Below are positions 25,044 through 33,581 of a DNA stretch of 49,520 nt, piece by piece. This DNA is from Acidulodesulfobacterium sp021802425 (lineage in GTDB: Bacteria; SZUA-79; Acidulodesulfobacterales; Acidulodesulfobacteraceae), in the NCBI GenBank assembly GCA_021802425.1, contig JAJZXJ010000013.1, positions 1 to 49,520 on the forward strand, read 5' to 3'. The notes under the pieces were generated by a model. The model worked only from the letters and a program-made list of their open reading frames with translations. It ran no database searches and was not told where the DNA came from. Within the stretch, counting starts at the first letter, position 1. The number at the start of each line of letters is the position of its first letter. A program made the position numbers and the translations under genes.

Positions 25044-25557
25044 TTTTATTTAAATCGTTTAAAAAATTAAATAAAAGCCCTTTTTTTTCAAGAATAATGT
25101 CGCAAACTTCTCTTACCGCGCCGCAACCGCCGCTTTTTTCCGTAACAAAATCGGCATAATCCCGCACATATTTAGGGGCATCCGGAACCGATGCCGAAAT
25201 GCCCGCTATATTTAAAAGTTCAATATCGACTATATCGTCGCCCATATAAAACAAATTTTTAAAATCAAGATTATAGTCTTTTAGAACCTTTTTTAAAGAG
25301 TTTAACTTATCCTTGCATCCTTCTATATAGAAATCTACGCCCAGTTCTTTCACCCTGATAACGGCGGCATTGCTTGTCCTCGCAGAGATAAAGCCCACTT
25401 TAAGCCCCATTTTTTTTGCAAGCCTTATTCCCGCTCCGTCACGGGCAAAAAATGTTTTGGTTTCAACCCCGGACTCCGATATATGTATCTTTCCGTCCGT
25501 CAATACGCCGTCCACATCAAAAACAAGAATTTTAATCTCGCTGAAATCTAAATTCAT
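25033..25557 (-). CDS. kdsC: 3-deoxy-D-manno-octulosonate 8-phosphate phosphatase
   Basis: 174 residues of a capless HAD phosphatase. Motif I is VFDVDGVLTDGKI with the nucleophile Asp and acid/base Asp, motif II is ISART, and the metal site is YMGDDIVDIELL. The sequence GVETKTFFARDGAGIRLAK is characteristic of KdsC. It removes phosphate from Kdo 8-phosphate, the third step of Kdo synthesis; kdsD and kdsA lie upstream in the same direction. Confidence 0.93.
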   Translation of the reverse strand: MNLDFSEIKILVFDVDGVLTDGKIHISESGVETKTFFARDGAGIRLAKKMGLKVGFISARTSNAAVIRVKELGVDFYIEGCKDKLNSLKKVLKDYNLDFKNLFYMGDDIVDIELLNIAGISASVPDAPKYVRDYADFVTEKSGGCGAVREVCDIILEKKGLLFNFLNDLNKNGS

Positions 25558-25572
25558 ACATCCACCCTAACC

Positions 25573-25591
25573 GCAAAAGGCATGCTTTTGC
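25573..25591. repeat. hairpin between kdsD and kdsC
   Basis: GCAAAAG, GCATG, CTTTTGC: a 7-bp stem with a 5-nt loop in the 49-bp gap. The centre AAGGCATGCTT recurs at 38005-38017 in another intergenic gap, also inside a small inverted repeat. It may mark an RNA processing point. Confidence 0.4.
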
Positions 25592-25606
25592 ATCCCATAA
25601 TTTGTG

Positions 25607-26590
25607 TTAATAACCGGATATGCCCGCCTTTACTATATCGTGTATATGTATAACCCCTACGGGCTTAGGATTATCCAAAGATTCTACGACAAAAAGCGAT
25701 GTAATCTTTAAATCCTCCATTTTCTTTAAAGCGCTGACCGCAAGGGTGTCTCCGACCACCGCCTTAGGATTTGCCGTCATAATATCCTTAACGGGTTTGT
25801 TAAATATATTTTCCGCAGAAACAAGCAGGGCTCTTCTTAAATCCCCGTCCACTATAATTCCGCAAAGGCAATAATTTTCATCGACAACCCCGGTTAATCC
25901 CAGCCTTTTTGAGTTCATTTCGATAATCGCTTCGTTTAACAAAGCCGATTCTTTTATAAGGGGAACTTCCTTTTCTTTATGCATTATGTCCGAAACTTTT
26001 AAAAATTTCTTTCCTATCGAACCTCCGGGGTGAAGCCTCGCAAAATCCTCTTCGAGAAAATTCCTCCTTTTTAACAATGAGACCGCAAGGGCGTCGCCTA
26101 TGGCAAGCTGAGCCGTGGTGCTTGCGGTCGGGGCAATATTGAACGGGCAGGCCTCTTTTTCTACGGAAACATCAAAAAAATAGTCCGACAGCTCATAAAG
26201 CTGAGAGTTTTTGTTTCCCGAAAACCCGATAATCTTGGCCCCTATAAGTTTTATGCTTGGAAGTATGGATATAATTTCTTTCGTGTTGCCGCTGTTGGAT
26301 AATACGACAATGGCGTCATCCCTGCCGATCATTCCTAAATCGCCGTGGGAAGCCTCCGCGGGGTGCATAAAAAAGGACGGGGTGCCAGTGCTTGCCAGAG
26401 TCGAAGATATTTTTCTGGCAATAATCCCCGATTTGCCTATGCCTGTAAGAATTACCTTCCCCTTAATGCCGATGAGCAAATCGACCATCTCCGCAAAATT
26501 ATCGTCAAGCCTGCCTATCAGCGCCGTTATCGAGTCGGCCTCTATCTTTAAAACATCGCGGGCCGCTTCCAGAATATTTAATTCTTCCAT
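25607..26590 (-). CDS. kdsD: arabinose-5-phosphate isomerase
   Basis: 327 residues: an N-terminal SIS sugar-isomerase domain (about 35-175; TGIGKSGIIARKISSTLASTGT, HPAEASHGDLGMI, LSNSGNTKEI) and a C-terminal pair of CBS domains (about 205-325). This is the full KdsD/GutQ layout. It converts ribulose 5-phosphate to arabinose 5-phosphate, the first step towards Kdo. About 240 bp of repeat-filled DNA separate it from kdsA upstream. Confidence 0.94.
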   Translation of the reverse strand: MEELNILEAARDVLKIEADSITALIGRLDDNFAEMVDLLIGIKGKVILTGIGKSGIIARKISSTLASTGTPSFFMHPAEASHGDLGMIGRDDAIVVLSNSGNTKEIISILPSIKLIGAKIIGFSGNKNSQLYELSDYFFDVSVEKEACPFNIAPTASTTAQLAIGDALAVSLLKRRNFLEEDFARLHPGGSIGKKFLKVSDIMHKEKEVPLIKESALLNEAIIEMNSKRLGLTGVVDENYCLCGIIVDGDLRRALLVSAENIFNKPVKDIMTANPKAVVGDTLAVSALKKMEDLKITSLFVVESLDNPKPVGVIHIHDIVKAGISGY

Positions 26591-26634
26591 TTTTTCCTGC
26601 TGTTATTTAACAATCATTAAACCCTGCTATTAAA

Positions 26635-26659
26635 GGGGCCGGATTTGAAATCCGACCCC
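26635..26659 (-). terminator. 25-bp palindrome downstream of kdsA
   Basis: GGGGCCGGATTT, one base, AAATCCGACCCC: the third 12-1-12 palindrome of the family. The one imperfect pair reads as G-U on the leftward RNA, so the hairpin is kept on the strand that is transcribed. A short T-run follows leftward (CCCCTTTAATA on the other arm, TTTAATAGC on the message). It may attenuate reading from kdsA into kdsD. Confidence 0.6.
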
Positions 26660-26678
26660 TTTAATATTATATCTCAAA

Positions 26679-26828
26679 TCCCGATTTAGAAAATATTTAT
26701 AAGCTCTAATACCAAATAACACTGGATTCCCGCTTTCGCGGGAATGACACAGCGATGATATGTATTCACTTTCCGAATGTCATTCCCGCGAAAGCGGGAA
26801 TCCAGAATATAAAATCCTAAATCGGGAT
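26679..26828. repeat. MITE-like element, subfamily A, two inverted cores
   Basis: Ends are ATCCCGATTTAG (26679-26690) and its exact inverse (26817-26828). Inside are two complete CTGGATTCCCGC...GCGGGAATGAC cores in opposite orientation (26722-26748 and 26779-26805) around a 30-bp spacer, so the whole 150 bp can fold as one long hairpin. The right end stops 5 bp from the kdsA stop codon. Confidence 0.8.
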
Positions 26829-26833
26829 ATGGA

Positions 26834-27673
26834 TTATATGCCGTATTTAGATATTTCGAGAACATTTTTTAAATCATTTTTAAAAGACGACAGATAAACG
26901 GAATTTGCCGAATCGCTTAAAGCCCGCGGCGGGTCCGGGTGAACCTCAAAAAAAATACCGTCAACCCCCACCGCGGAAGCCGCCCTCGCAAGCGGCATAA
27001 CATACTTTCTTTCGCCGGAAGAGCTGGAACCTGAACCGCCGGGAAGCTGCACGCTGTGAGTCGCGTCGAAAACGACAAGCGCTCCAAATTCTTTCATTAT
27101 CTGCAATGCCCTGAAATCTACGACAAGATTATTATAGCCGAAGCTGACGCCTCTTTCCGTTAAAATAATTTTATCGTTTCCGGCAGACCTGATCTTTTCG
27201 ACAATATGTTTTGTATCCCCCGGGGCTAAAAACTGCCCCTTCTTGACATTTACTATCTTGCCCGTTTTTGCCGCCTCGAGCAAAATATCCGTTTGTCTCG
27301 ACAAAAAAGCCGGTATCTGAATTACATCGAGAACATCTTTAGCTTTTTCGATGTCGCTGACGCTGTGAACATCGCTCAATACGGGAATACCGTATTTCCT
27401 TTTAATCTCTAAAAGCATTTCAAGCCCCTTATCTATGCCGGGGCCGCGGAAAGAATGAACCGATGTCCTGTTAGCTTTATCGTAAGATGCCTTAAATATC
27501 AAATTAAATTTAAGTTCTTCCGAATAATCCTTTAAAACGGAAGCAATCCCGTCAAGGGTTTTAAAATCCTCGATAACGCACGGTCCCGCGATAATAAAGG
27601 GATAAACATTATCGAATTTAAAGTCCAACAGCGGCTTTAAATCATCTTTATTGAAGATATTTAAATTTTCCAT
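26834..27673 (-). CDS. kdsA: 3-deoxy-8-phosphooctulonate synthase
   Basis: 279 residues of a DAHP/KDOP-synthase barrel: FIIAGPCVIED, FKASYDKANRTS, FRGPGIDKGL, LSDVHSV, IQIPAFLSRQTDIL, KKGQFLAP, ERGVSFGYNNLVVD, FDATHSVQLPGG, and FFEVHPDP. It joins phosphoenolpyruvate and arabinose 5-phosphate to form Kdo 8-phosphate. It begins 12 bp after pyrG, a pairing found in many proteobacteria. Confidence 0.96.
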   Translation of the reverse strand: MENLNIFNKDDLKPLLDFKFDNVYPFIIAGPCVIEDFKTLDGIASVLKDYSEELKFNLIFKASYDKANRTSVHSFRGPGIDKGLEMLLEIKRKYGIPVLSDVHSVSDIEKAKDVLDVIQIPAFLSRQTDILLEAAKTGKIVNVKKGQFLAPGDTKHIVEKIRSAGNDKIILTERGVSFGYNNLVVDFRALQIMKEFGALVVFDATHSVQLPGGSGSSSSGERKYVMPLARAASAVGVDGIFFEVHPDPPRALSDSANSVYLSSFKNDLKNVLEISKYGI

Positions 27674-27685
27674 ATATTTCGGAGC

Positions 27686-29479
27686 TTAAACCTTTGCCCC
27701 TTTTTTAGCCGCCGGAATAACTCTGGATTTAGATCCGGATTTGCGTATTTTGCCTTTTTTAATGACGGAAACTTTTTCTATTTTAGGCTTCGCCTTTAAC
27801 TTGCCGTGCAGGTTTAAATATTTAACGGAAGCTAAAACAAAGTCTTTAAATAAGGGGTGCGGCGATAACGGCGATGATTTAAATTCGGGATGGAACTGGC
27901 ATCCGATAAACCACGGATGGTCTTTTAACTCGCAAATCTCTACAAGCCTATCGTCGGGTGAAACGCCTGAGAAAATAAAACCCGAAGACTTGAATATTTC
28001 CCTGTAATCGTTATTAAATTCAAACCTGTGCCTGTGCCTTTCGCTGATTAAAAGGCTGCCGTTCCGATATAATTTAGCATAGTTCTTTTGGTTTAACATC
28101 TGTTTTTTATTATTTTTAATATAAATATGATAAGCAAGGGTATTTTTAGATATTATACATGGATATGCCCCGAGCCTCATAGTCCCGCCCATTTTACCGA
28201 GGCTCTTTTGCCCTTCCATAAGGTGAATTACCGGACTCTTAGCTGCCTCGTTAAATTCGATAGAATCTGCATCGTCAAGCATTAAAACATTCCTGGCATA
28301 TTCGACGGTCAAAAGCTGCATGCCCAGACATATTCCGAAATAAGGAATTTTATTAATCCTGGCATAATTAATTACCCTGACCATTCCATTGATTCCGCGG
28401 GAACCGAAGCCGCCGGGAACCAGTATGCCCGAACAATCCGACAACTCTTTAAGTTTTTCTCCGTAATCGTCCGCTTCAAAATCTTCGGAATTAATATATT
28501 TTATGTTGACATTGACATTATTTGCCAGCCCTCCGTGTATAAGGCTTTCATTTAAGCTTTTATAAGACTCTTTTAAATTTACATATTTTCCGACTACTCC
28601 GATAGTAACGGAATTTTTCAAATTCTTTAATATCTTCGATATTTTATTCCATTCGCTTAAATCGGGAGATTTAGCCCAAATATTAAGATATTCTATTATT
28701 TTTGAATCAAGTCCTTCGTTATGGAGCGATAACGGAACATTATAAATACTTTCTTCATCTTTTGCAGTAATAACGGCGCCTTCTTCTACATTGCAAAACA
28801 GGGCGATTTTTGCCCTGATATCCTGAGGAAGAACCCTGTCCGCCCTGCAAATTATAATGGAAGGCTCTATGCCGATAGCCCTGAGTTCTTTCACGGAATG
28901 CTGGGTCGGCTTTGTTTTCAGCTCATCGGCCGTTTTAATATACGGCACAAGCGTTAGATGAATGTACAAAACATTGTCTTTCCCCCTGTCAAGCTTAAAC
29001 TGCCTGACAGCCTCCAAAAATGGAAGGCTTTCGATGTCGCCGACGGTTCCGCCGATTTCTATAATGGCCACATCTTTGTTTTCGGAAACCTCTATTATTT
29101 TCTTTTTTATTTCGTCGGTTATATGGGGTATCACCTGAACCGTTTTGCCCAGATATATCCCTTTTCTTTCATTGTTTATTACCGCATCGTAAACCTGGCC
29201 GCTCGTTAAATTATTCTTTTTTGTGAGCGAAAGCGATGTAAATCTTTCGTAATGCCCTAAATCAAGGTCCGTTTCGGCGCCGTCATCCGTTACAAAAACC
29301 TCTCCGTGCTGAAAAGGATTCATGGTTCCGGGGTCAACATTGATATAAGGGTCAAGTTTCTGCATGGTAATATTAAGTCCCCTTGCTTCGAGAAGCGCGC
29401 CTATGGATGCGGCGGCAATGCCCTTTCCCAAACTTGAAACAACGCCGCCCGTGATAAAAATATACTTTGTTTTATTCAT
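27686..29479 (-). CDS. pyrG: CTP synthase with Lys-rich C-terminal tail
   Basis: 597 residues, about 45-50 longer than the usual CTP synthase. The synthetase half starts KYIFITGGVVSSLGKGIAAA and has DPYINVDPGTMNPFQHGEVFVTDDGAETDLDLGHYERF; the glutaminase half has GGFGSRG, FGICLGMQ with the nucleophile Cys, and the QFHPEFKS His/Glu pair. After the normal end (FVLASVKYLNLHG) a basic tail of about 40 residues follows, ending RVIPAAKKGAKV. It aminates UTP to CTP, also needed for CMP-Kdo. The start overlaps the dapB stop by 4 bp (ATGA). Confidence 0.95.
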   Translation of the reverse strand: MNKTKYIFITGGVVSSLGKGIAAASIGALLEARGLNITMQKLDPYINVDPGTMNPFQHGEVFVTDDGAETDLDLGHYERFTSLSLTKKNNLTSGQVYDAVINNERKGIYLGKTVQVIPHITDEIKKKIIEVSENKDVAIIEIGGTVGDIESLPFLEAVRQFKLDRGKDNVLYIHLTLVPYIKTADELKTKPTQHSVKELRAIGIEPSIIICRADRVLPQDIRAKIALFCNVEEGAVITAKDEESIYNVPLSLHNEGLDSKIIEYLNIWAKSPDLSEWNKISKILKNLKNSVTIGVVGKYVNLKESYKSLNESLIHGGLANNVNVNIKYINSEDFEADDYGEKLKELSDCSGILVPGGFGSRGINGMVRVINYARINKIPYFGICLGMQLLTVEYARNVLMLDDADSIEFNEAAKSPVIHLMEGQKSLGKMGGTMRLGAYPCIISKNTLAYHIYIKNNKKQMLNQKNYAKLYRNGSLLISERHRHRFEFNNDYREIFKSSGFIFSGVSPDDRLVEICELKDHPWFIGCQFHPEFKSSPLSPHPLFKDFVLASVKYLNLHGKLKAKPKIEKVSVIKKGKIRKSGSKSRVIPAAKKGAKV

Positions 29480-30318
29480 GAATATTTAAGCCCCAGCACA
29501 TCTCTCATATCATAAAATCCCTTATTTTTTTCGCTAAGCCAAACGGCCGCTTTTATCGCCCCTCTTGCAAAATTATCTCTTGAAACAGCCTTATGCGTAA
29601 TCTCTATAACCTCTTCGTTTCCGGCAAATATAACCTTATGTTCCCCGATTATATCCCCGGCCCTGACCGATAAAATGCCGATTTCGTCTTTTTCCCTTTC
29701 TCCCACATCGCCGCACCTGCCGTACACGCCCCTTTCGTTTAAATCGATATTTCTTTGTTTGGCAACGGATTCGGCAAGCATTTTGGCAGTCCCGCTCGGA
29801 GCATCCTTTTTCTTCCTATGATGCGTTTCTACTATCTCGCAATCGTAACCTTCGCCCAAATATTTTGATGCGTCATAGACTATATTAAGCAAAACATTGA
29901 TACCGAGGCTCATATTTCCCGATAAAACCACGGGAATATGCCTGCCGTATCCCTTTATTATATCGGCGTCTTCATCCGAAAAACCGGTCGAACCTATAAC
30001 TATCGGGGTATTATAAAGCATAGCTTCCTCGGCATGGATGAGCGACGCGCTTTTGGATGTAAAATCGATTATAACCTTGTTTTTAATCTTTGCCGTAAGA
30101 TGAAGGGCTTCTTTTAAGGTAAGGAACTTCCCCGCGGGAATCCTCTTAGACTCTAAATCTTCCATGGCTGAAAAAGCGAGGGATGTAACCTCTTCGCCCG
30201 AATAGCCTGAATCGACCCCTCCTATAAATACTAACCGGCTGTAATCGTTTAAGAGAAGGGTTATGGAGCGGCCCATTCTGCCGTTGCTCCCGCATACTAT
30301 TATGCCTATTTTTTCCAT
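29476..30318 (-). CDS. dapB: 4-hydroxy-tetrahydrodipicolinate reductase
   Basis: 280 residues: the NAD(P) motif IIVCGSNGRMGRSI, DFTSKSASLIHAEEA, GSTGFSDED, SGNMSLGINVLLNIV and the substrate motif ETHHRKKKDAPSGTAKML. It reduces the DapA product on the way to diaminopimelate and lysine. It lies 32 bp after dapA and overlaps pyrG by 4 bp, so dapA-dapB-pyrG-kdsA are probably one message. Confidence 0.96.
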   Translation of the reverse strand: MEKIGIIVCGSNGRMGRSITLLLNDYSRLVFIGGVDSGYSGEEVTSLAFSAMEDLESKRIPAGKFLTLKEALHLTAKIKNKVIIDFTSKSASLIHAEEAMLYNTPIVIGSTGFSDEDADIIKGYGRHIPVVLSGNMSLGINVLLNIVYDASKYLGEGYDCEIVETHHRKKKDAPSGTAKMLAESVAKQRNIDLNERGVYGRCGDVGEREKDEIGILSVRAGDIIGEHKVIFAGNEEVIEITHKAVSRDNFARGAIKAAVWLSEKNKGFYDMRDVLGLKYS

Positions 30319-30350
30319 TTTTTTAAAAACCTGTTATTTTTCCTTAATCC

Positions 30351-31226
30351 TTATCTTAATATACCATATTCTTTTAAAGCAACCCTAATCTTTTCTATGG
30401 CTGACCCTGAGGCTTCCGATAAAGGAAGCCTTATTTCGTTTTCGATAAAGCCCATAATATTTAAAGCCTTTTTAACGGGAATCGGATTTGTTTCGATAAA
30501 CATGGCGTGAATTAACGGGAGGAGTTTAAAGTTAATTTTCCTTGCAGGTTTATAATCCCCTTTTAAAGCGTATTCGGTCATAGAAGCCATATCCTTCGGC
30601 GCGACATTTGAAACCGTGGAAATAACCCCGTGTCCCCCGACGGCGATTACCGGCAATGTAAGGGCATCATCTCCCGACAATACGCAAAAATCCTCTGGAG
30701 CCTTTCTTAAAATAGCTGCAACCTGGTCTAAAGAACCGCTTGCCTCTTTAATGCCTTTTATGTTATCTATCTCAAAAAGCCTTATCACGGTTTCGGGAAG
30801 CAAATTAACCGCAGTCCTTGATGGAACATTGTAAAGGATTACCGGCAGCGAACAGTTTTGCGCGACGGCTCTAAAATGAAAATATAACCCGTCCTGCGTA
30901 GGCTTGTTATAGTACGGGGTAATTTGCAAATGCCCGTCTATTTTAAACTTTTCGGCTTCTCTGGCAAGATGGATTGCTTCGACAGTGTTATTGGAACCTG
31001 TTCCTGCAATAACCTTAACTCTTTTGTTGACAATTTCCGAGGTCAATCTTATAACGGCGATATGCTCCTCGAAAGAAAGGGTTGCGGATTCGCCCGTGCT
31101 TCCGCATGCAACAATGCCTGAAACTCCGTTTTCTATCTGAAATTCTATCAATTTTTCAAGAGCTTTTTCATCGATATTACCGCCGTTAAAAGGCGTAACA
31201 ATGGCCGTAAACACACCCTTAAACAT
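30351..31226 (-). CDS. dapA: 4-hydroxy-tetrahydrodipicolinate synthase
   Basis: 291 residues of the class I aldolase barrel: ACGSTGESATLSFEEH, VIAGTGSNNT, YYNKPTQDGLYFHF, LYNVPSRTAVNL with the catalytic Tyr, and the Schiff-base Lys in IKGIKEASGSL. It condenses pyruvate and aspartate semialdehyde at the entry to lysine and peptidoglycan diaminopimelate synthesis. lysA lies directly upstream and dapB downstream. Confidence 0.96.
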   Translation of the reverse strand: MFKGVFTAIVTPFNGGNIDEKALEKLIEFQIENGVSGIVACGSTGESATLSFEEHIAVIRLTSEIVNKRVKVIAGTGSNNTVEAIHLAREAEKFKIDGHLQITPYYNKPTQDGLYFHFRAVAQNCSLPVILYNVPSRTAVNLLPETVIRLFEIDNIKGIKEASGSLDQVAAILRKAPEDFCVLSGDDALTLPVIAVGGHGVISTVSNVAPKDMASMTEYALKGDYKPARKINFKLLPLIHAMFIETNPIPVKKALNIMGFIENEIRLPLSEASGSAIEKIRVALKEYGILR

Positions 31227-31271
31227 ACAAACTCCCGTAATAATTAATTATAAAATTATATAGCACCTTTT

Positions 31272-32522
31272 TCACCATTCCGGTATAAATTCTCCGGCAA
31301 TTAAATCGTCGTATGTTTCCCTTTGTCTTATAATGCAATATTTATCTTTATCTACCAGAATCTCGGGCACTCTGGGTCTTGAATTATAATTGGAAGACAT
31401 CGAAAATCCGTAAGCGCCCGCGCTGTACACCGCAAGCAAATCTCCTTCCTGAACATGGCTTAGAAGCCTGTCTTTGCCGAGAAAATCGGCAGACTCGCAA
31501 ATAGGACCGACTACATCGGCTCTTATCCTTGCCCCGCTTCTTTTGACTACCGGAACAATCTCGTGATATGCCTCATACAATGCGGGTCTGATCAAATCAT
31601 TCATGCCGCCGTCAACTATAACAAAATTTTTACTGCCCGTGTCTTTATTATATATAACTTTTGTAACAAATATGCCGCTATTTCCCGCAATCACTCTTCC
31701 GGGCTCAAATATAACCTTTCCTTTATAATCTCCCAAAATATTTTTTATGGAATTCATATAGGTAGAAGGATGCGGGGGCATTTCATTTTCATATGTAATG
31801 CCGAGTCCGCCGCCTAAATCTAAATATTTTATGTCAAAGCCGATTGCGGTAAGCTGTAAAAGTAAATTCTTAATTATTAGCACGGCGTCATTAAACGGGG
31901 AAATTTCCGTTAATTGCGACCCGATATGACAATCAAGTCCGACCACATCCACATTTTTTAATTCTTTAGATTGTTCATAGGTGGAAACGGCATGCTTTAT
32001 GCTTATTCCAAACTTATTTTTTTTAAGCCCCGTAGAAATATAGGGATGGGTTTTTGGATCGACATTAGGATTAATTCTAAAAGAAATCCGCGCTTTTTTG
32101 CCCAAATCTCCCGCAATTTTATCTATCAAAAATAATTCGGGCAAAGATTCGACATTAAACATTAATATATCCGACTTAAGAGCAAATTCAATCTCGCTTT
32201 CCGTTTTACCGACGCCCGAATATACCACTTTTTGTTTATCGACCCCTGCTTGAATTGCCCTGAAAAGCTCTCCGCCTGAAACAATATCCGCCCCCCAACC
32301 CATTTTAAATAAAAAATTAAGAATAGCAATGTTCGAATTTGCCTTTACACTATAACAAACAATAGAATTTAATACTTTTGAACTTTCGTCAAAGGCGCCT
32401 ACGTGCCTTTTTAATGTTGCAAGCGAATATAAATAAAAAGGGGTCCCTACTTCGGCCGCAATATGCTTGACCGGAACATCTTCGCAGTATAATTCGTTTT
32501 CTTTAAAGATAAAATCGTTCAT
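31272..32522 (-). CDS. lysA: diaminopimelate decarboxylase
   Basis: 416 residues of a PLP fold-III decarboxylase: the PLP lysine in CYSVKANSN, the FRINPNVDPKTHPYISTGLKKNKFG segment, HIGSQL, DLGGGLGI, EPGRVIAGNSG, and the C-terminal GPICESADFLGKDR with YGFSMSSNYNSRPR. It makes lysine from meso-diaminopimelate. It starts 3 bp after the polyprenyl synthase gene ends and precedes dapA by 45 bp. Confidence 0.95.
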   Translation of the reverse strand: MNDFIFKENELYCEDVPVKHIAAEVGTPFYLYSLATLKRHVGAFDESSKVLNSIVCYSVKANSNIAILNFLFKMGWGADIVSGGELFRAIQAGVDKQKVVYSGVGKTESEIEFALKSDILMFNVESLPELFLIDKIAGDLGKKARISFRINPNVDPKTHPYISTGLKKNKFGISIKHAVSTYEQSKELKNVDVVGLDCHIGSQLTEISPFNDAVLIIKNLLLQLTAIGFDIKYLDLGGGLGITYENEMPPHPSTYMNSIKNILGDYKGKVIFEPGRVIAGNSGIFVTKVIYNKDTGSKNFVIVDGGMNDLIRPALYEAYHEIVPVVKRSGARIRADVVGPICESADFLGKDRLLSHVQEGDLLAVYSAGAYGFSMSSNYNSRPRVPEILVDKDKYCIIRQRETYDDLIAGEFIPEW

Positions 32523-32525
32523 AAG

Positions 32526-33494
32526 TTATAATTTCCTTTCTATTATGTAATTTGCTATATCCGTTAAATTTCTTTTGTGTTCCGAATCGGGAAAAACATT
32601 TAAATTTTCTTTTGCTTTCAAAACGGCCGCCTTTGCCTTCGATATAGTGTAATCTATCGAGTCATAGCTTTTTACAAGTTTTAAAACAGCTTGAAGGTCT
32701 GCGTTCGTAAGTTTTTTCTTATAAATAATTTCGGAAACGATATCTTTCTCGCTATTAAGGCATCTTTCCATGGTATGGATGAGCGGAAGGGTGAGCTTGC
32801 CCTCCTTTAAATCATTGCCTATAAACTTGCCGAATTCTTCGTTTGAAGTATAATCAAGGGCATCGTCCATAAGCTGGAATGCAATGCCGATGTTTAAACC
32901 GTAATCGTAAAGGTTTTGACCGTATTCATCGTTTTTCAGGGAAATTATTGCGCCTATTTGCGATGCGCAGGCAAAAAGCACGGCTGTTTTCTTTATAATT
33001 ATATCGAGATAATCATCCTCCGTCGTTTTAATATCGGCGGTTTTAACAAGCTCTTTCACTTCGCCCTCGGCCATAAGCGTAACGGCAATAGAATAAGCCT
33101 TTATAACATCCATATTATCTAAGCCCGAAAGTACCTTGAAAGACTTTGCGAATAAATAATCGCCTACAAGCACCGAAGCTTCATTTCCAAAAACCGTATT
33201 TGCAGATGACTTTCCCCGTCTTAACGGGGCGTTATCGACAACATCGTCGTGAAGAAGCGTAGCCGTATGGATAAATTCGATAACTGCGGCTAAAGGAATA
33301 TGGTCATCGCCTTTATATCCGCAAATTTTTGAAGATACAAGGAGGAGTATAGGGCGTATCCTCTTTCCGCCGCTTGAAATCACATATTTCGCAACCCTTT
33401 GAATCAGCGGCGTTTCGGTGGCAAGATGAGTTTCAAACTGGCTTTCGACCATTTTTAGTTCATCTTCTATGTAATCAAAGGAAATGTTCTGCAA
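32526..33494 (-). CDS. polyprenyl diphosphate synthase
   Basis: 322 residues of a trans-prenyltransferase. The first Asp-rich motif is LLHDDVVDNAPLRRGK and the second is LMDDALDYTS; SGGKRIRPILLL is the isopentenyl-binding region. Small residues before the first DDxxD (FIHTATLLHDD) are typical of long-chain enzymes such as octaprenyl or heptaprenyl synthases that make quinone side chains. Product length cannot be fixed from sequence alone. Upstream is an 11-bp tandem repeat (AAATCTCTGTT twice, about 33499-33521). A possible partner in isoprenoid use is the FAD reductase at 35794. Confidence 0.9.
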   Translation of the reverse strand: MQNISFDYIEDELKMVESQFETHLATETPLIQRVAKYVISSGGKRIRPILLLVSSKICGYKGDDHIPLAAVIEFIHTATLLHDDVVDNAPLRRGKSSANTVFGNEASVLVGDYLFAKSFKVLSGLDNMDVIKAYSIAVTLMAEGEVKELVKTADIKTTEDDYLDIIIKKTAVLFACASQIGAIISLKNDEYGQNLYDYGLNIGIAFQLMDDALDYTSNEEFGKFIGNDLKEGKLTLPLIHTMERCLNSEKDIVSEIIYKKKLTNADLQAVLKLVKSYDSIDYTISKAKAAVLKAKENLNVFPDSEHKRNLTDIANYIIERKL

Positions 33495-33581
33495 TTTAAA
33501 TCTCTGTTAAATCTCTGTTAAAATTTTTAATTAATTATGCCGTTTATTTTTTATTGCCTAAATTGTATTATTTTATGTCAG

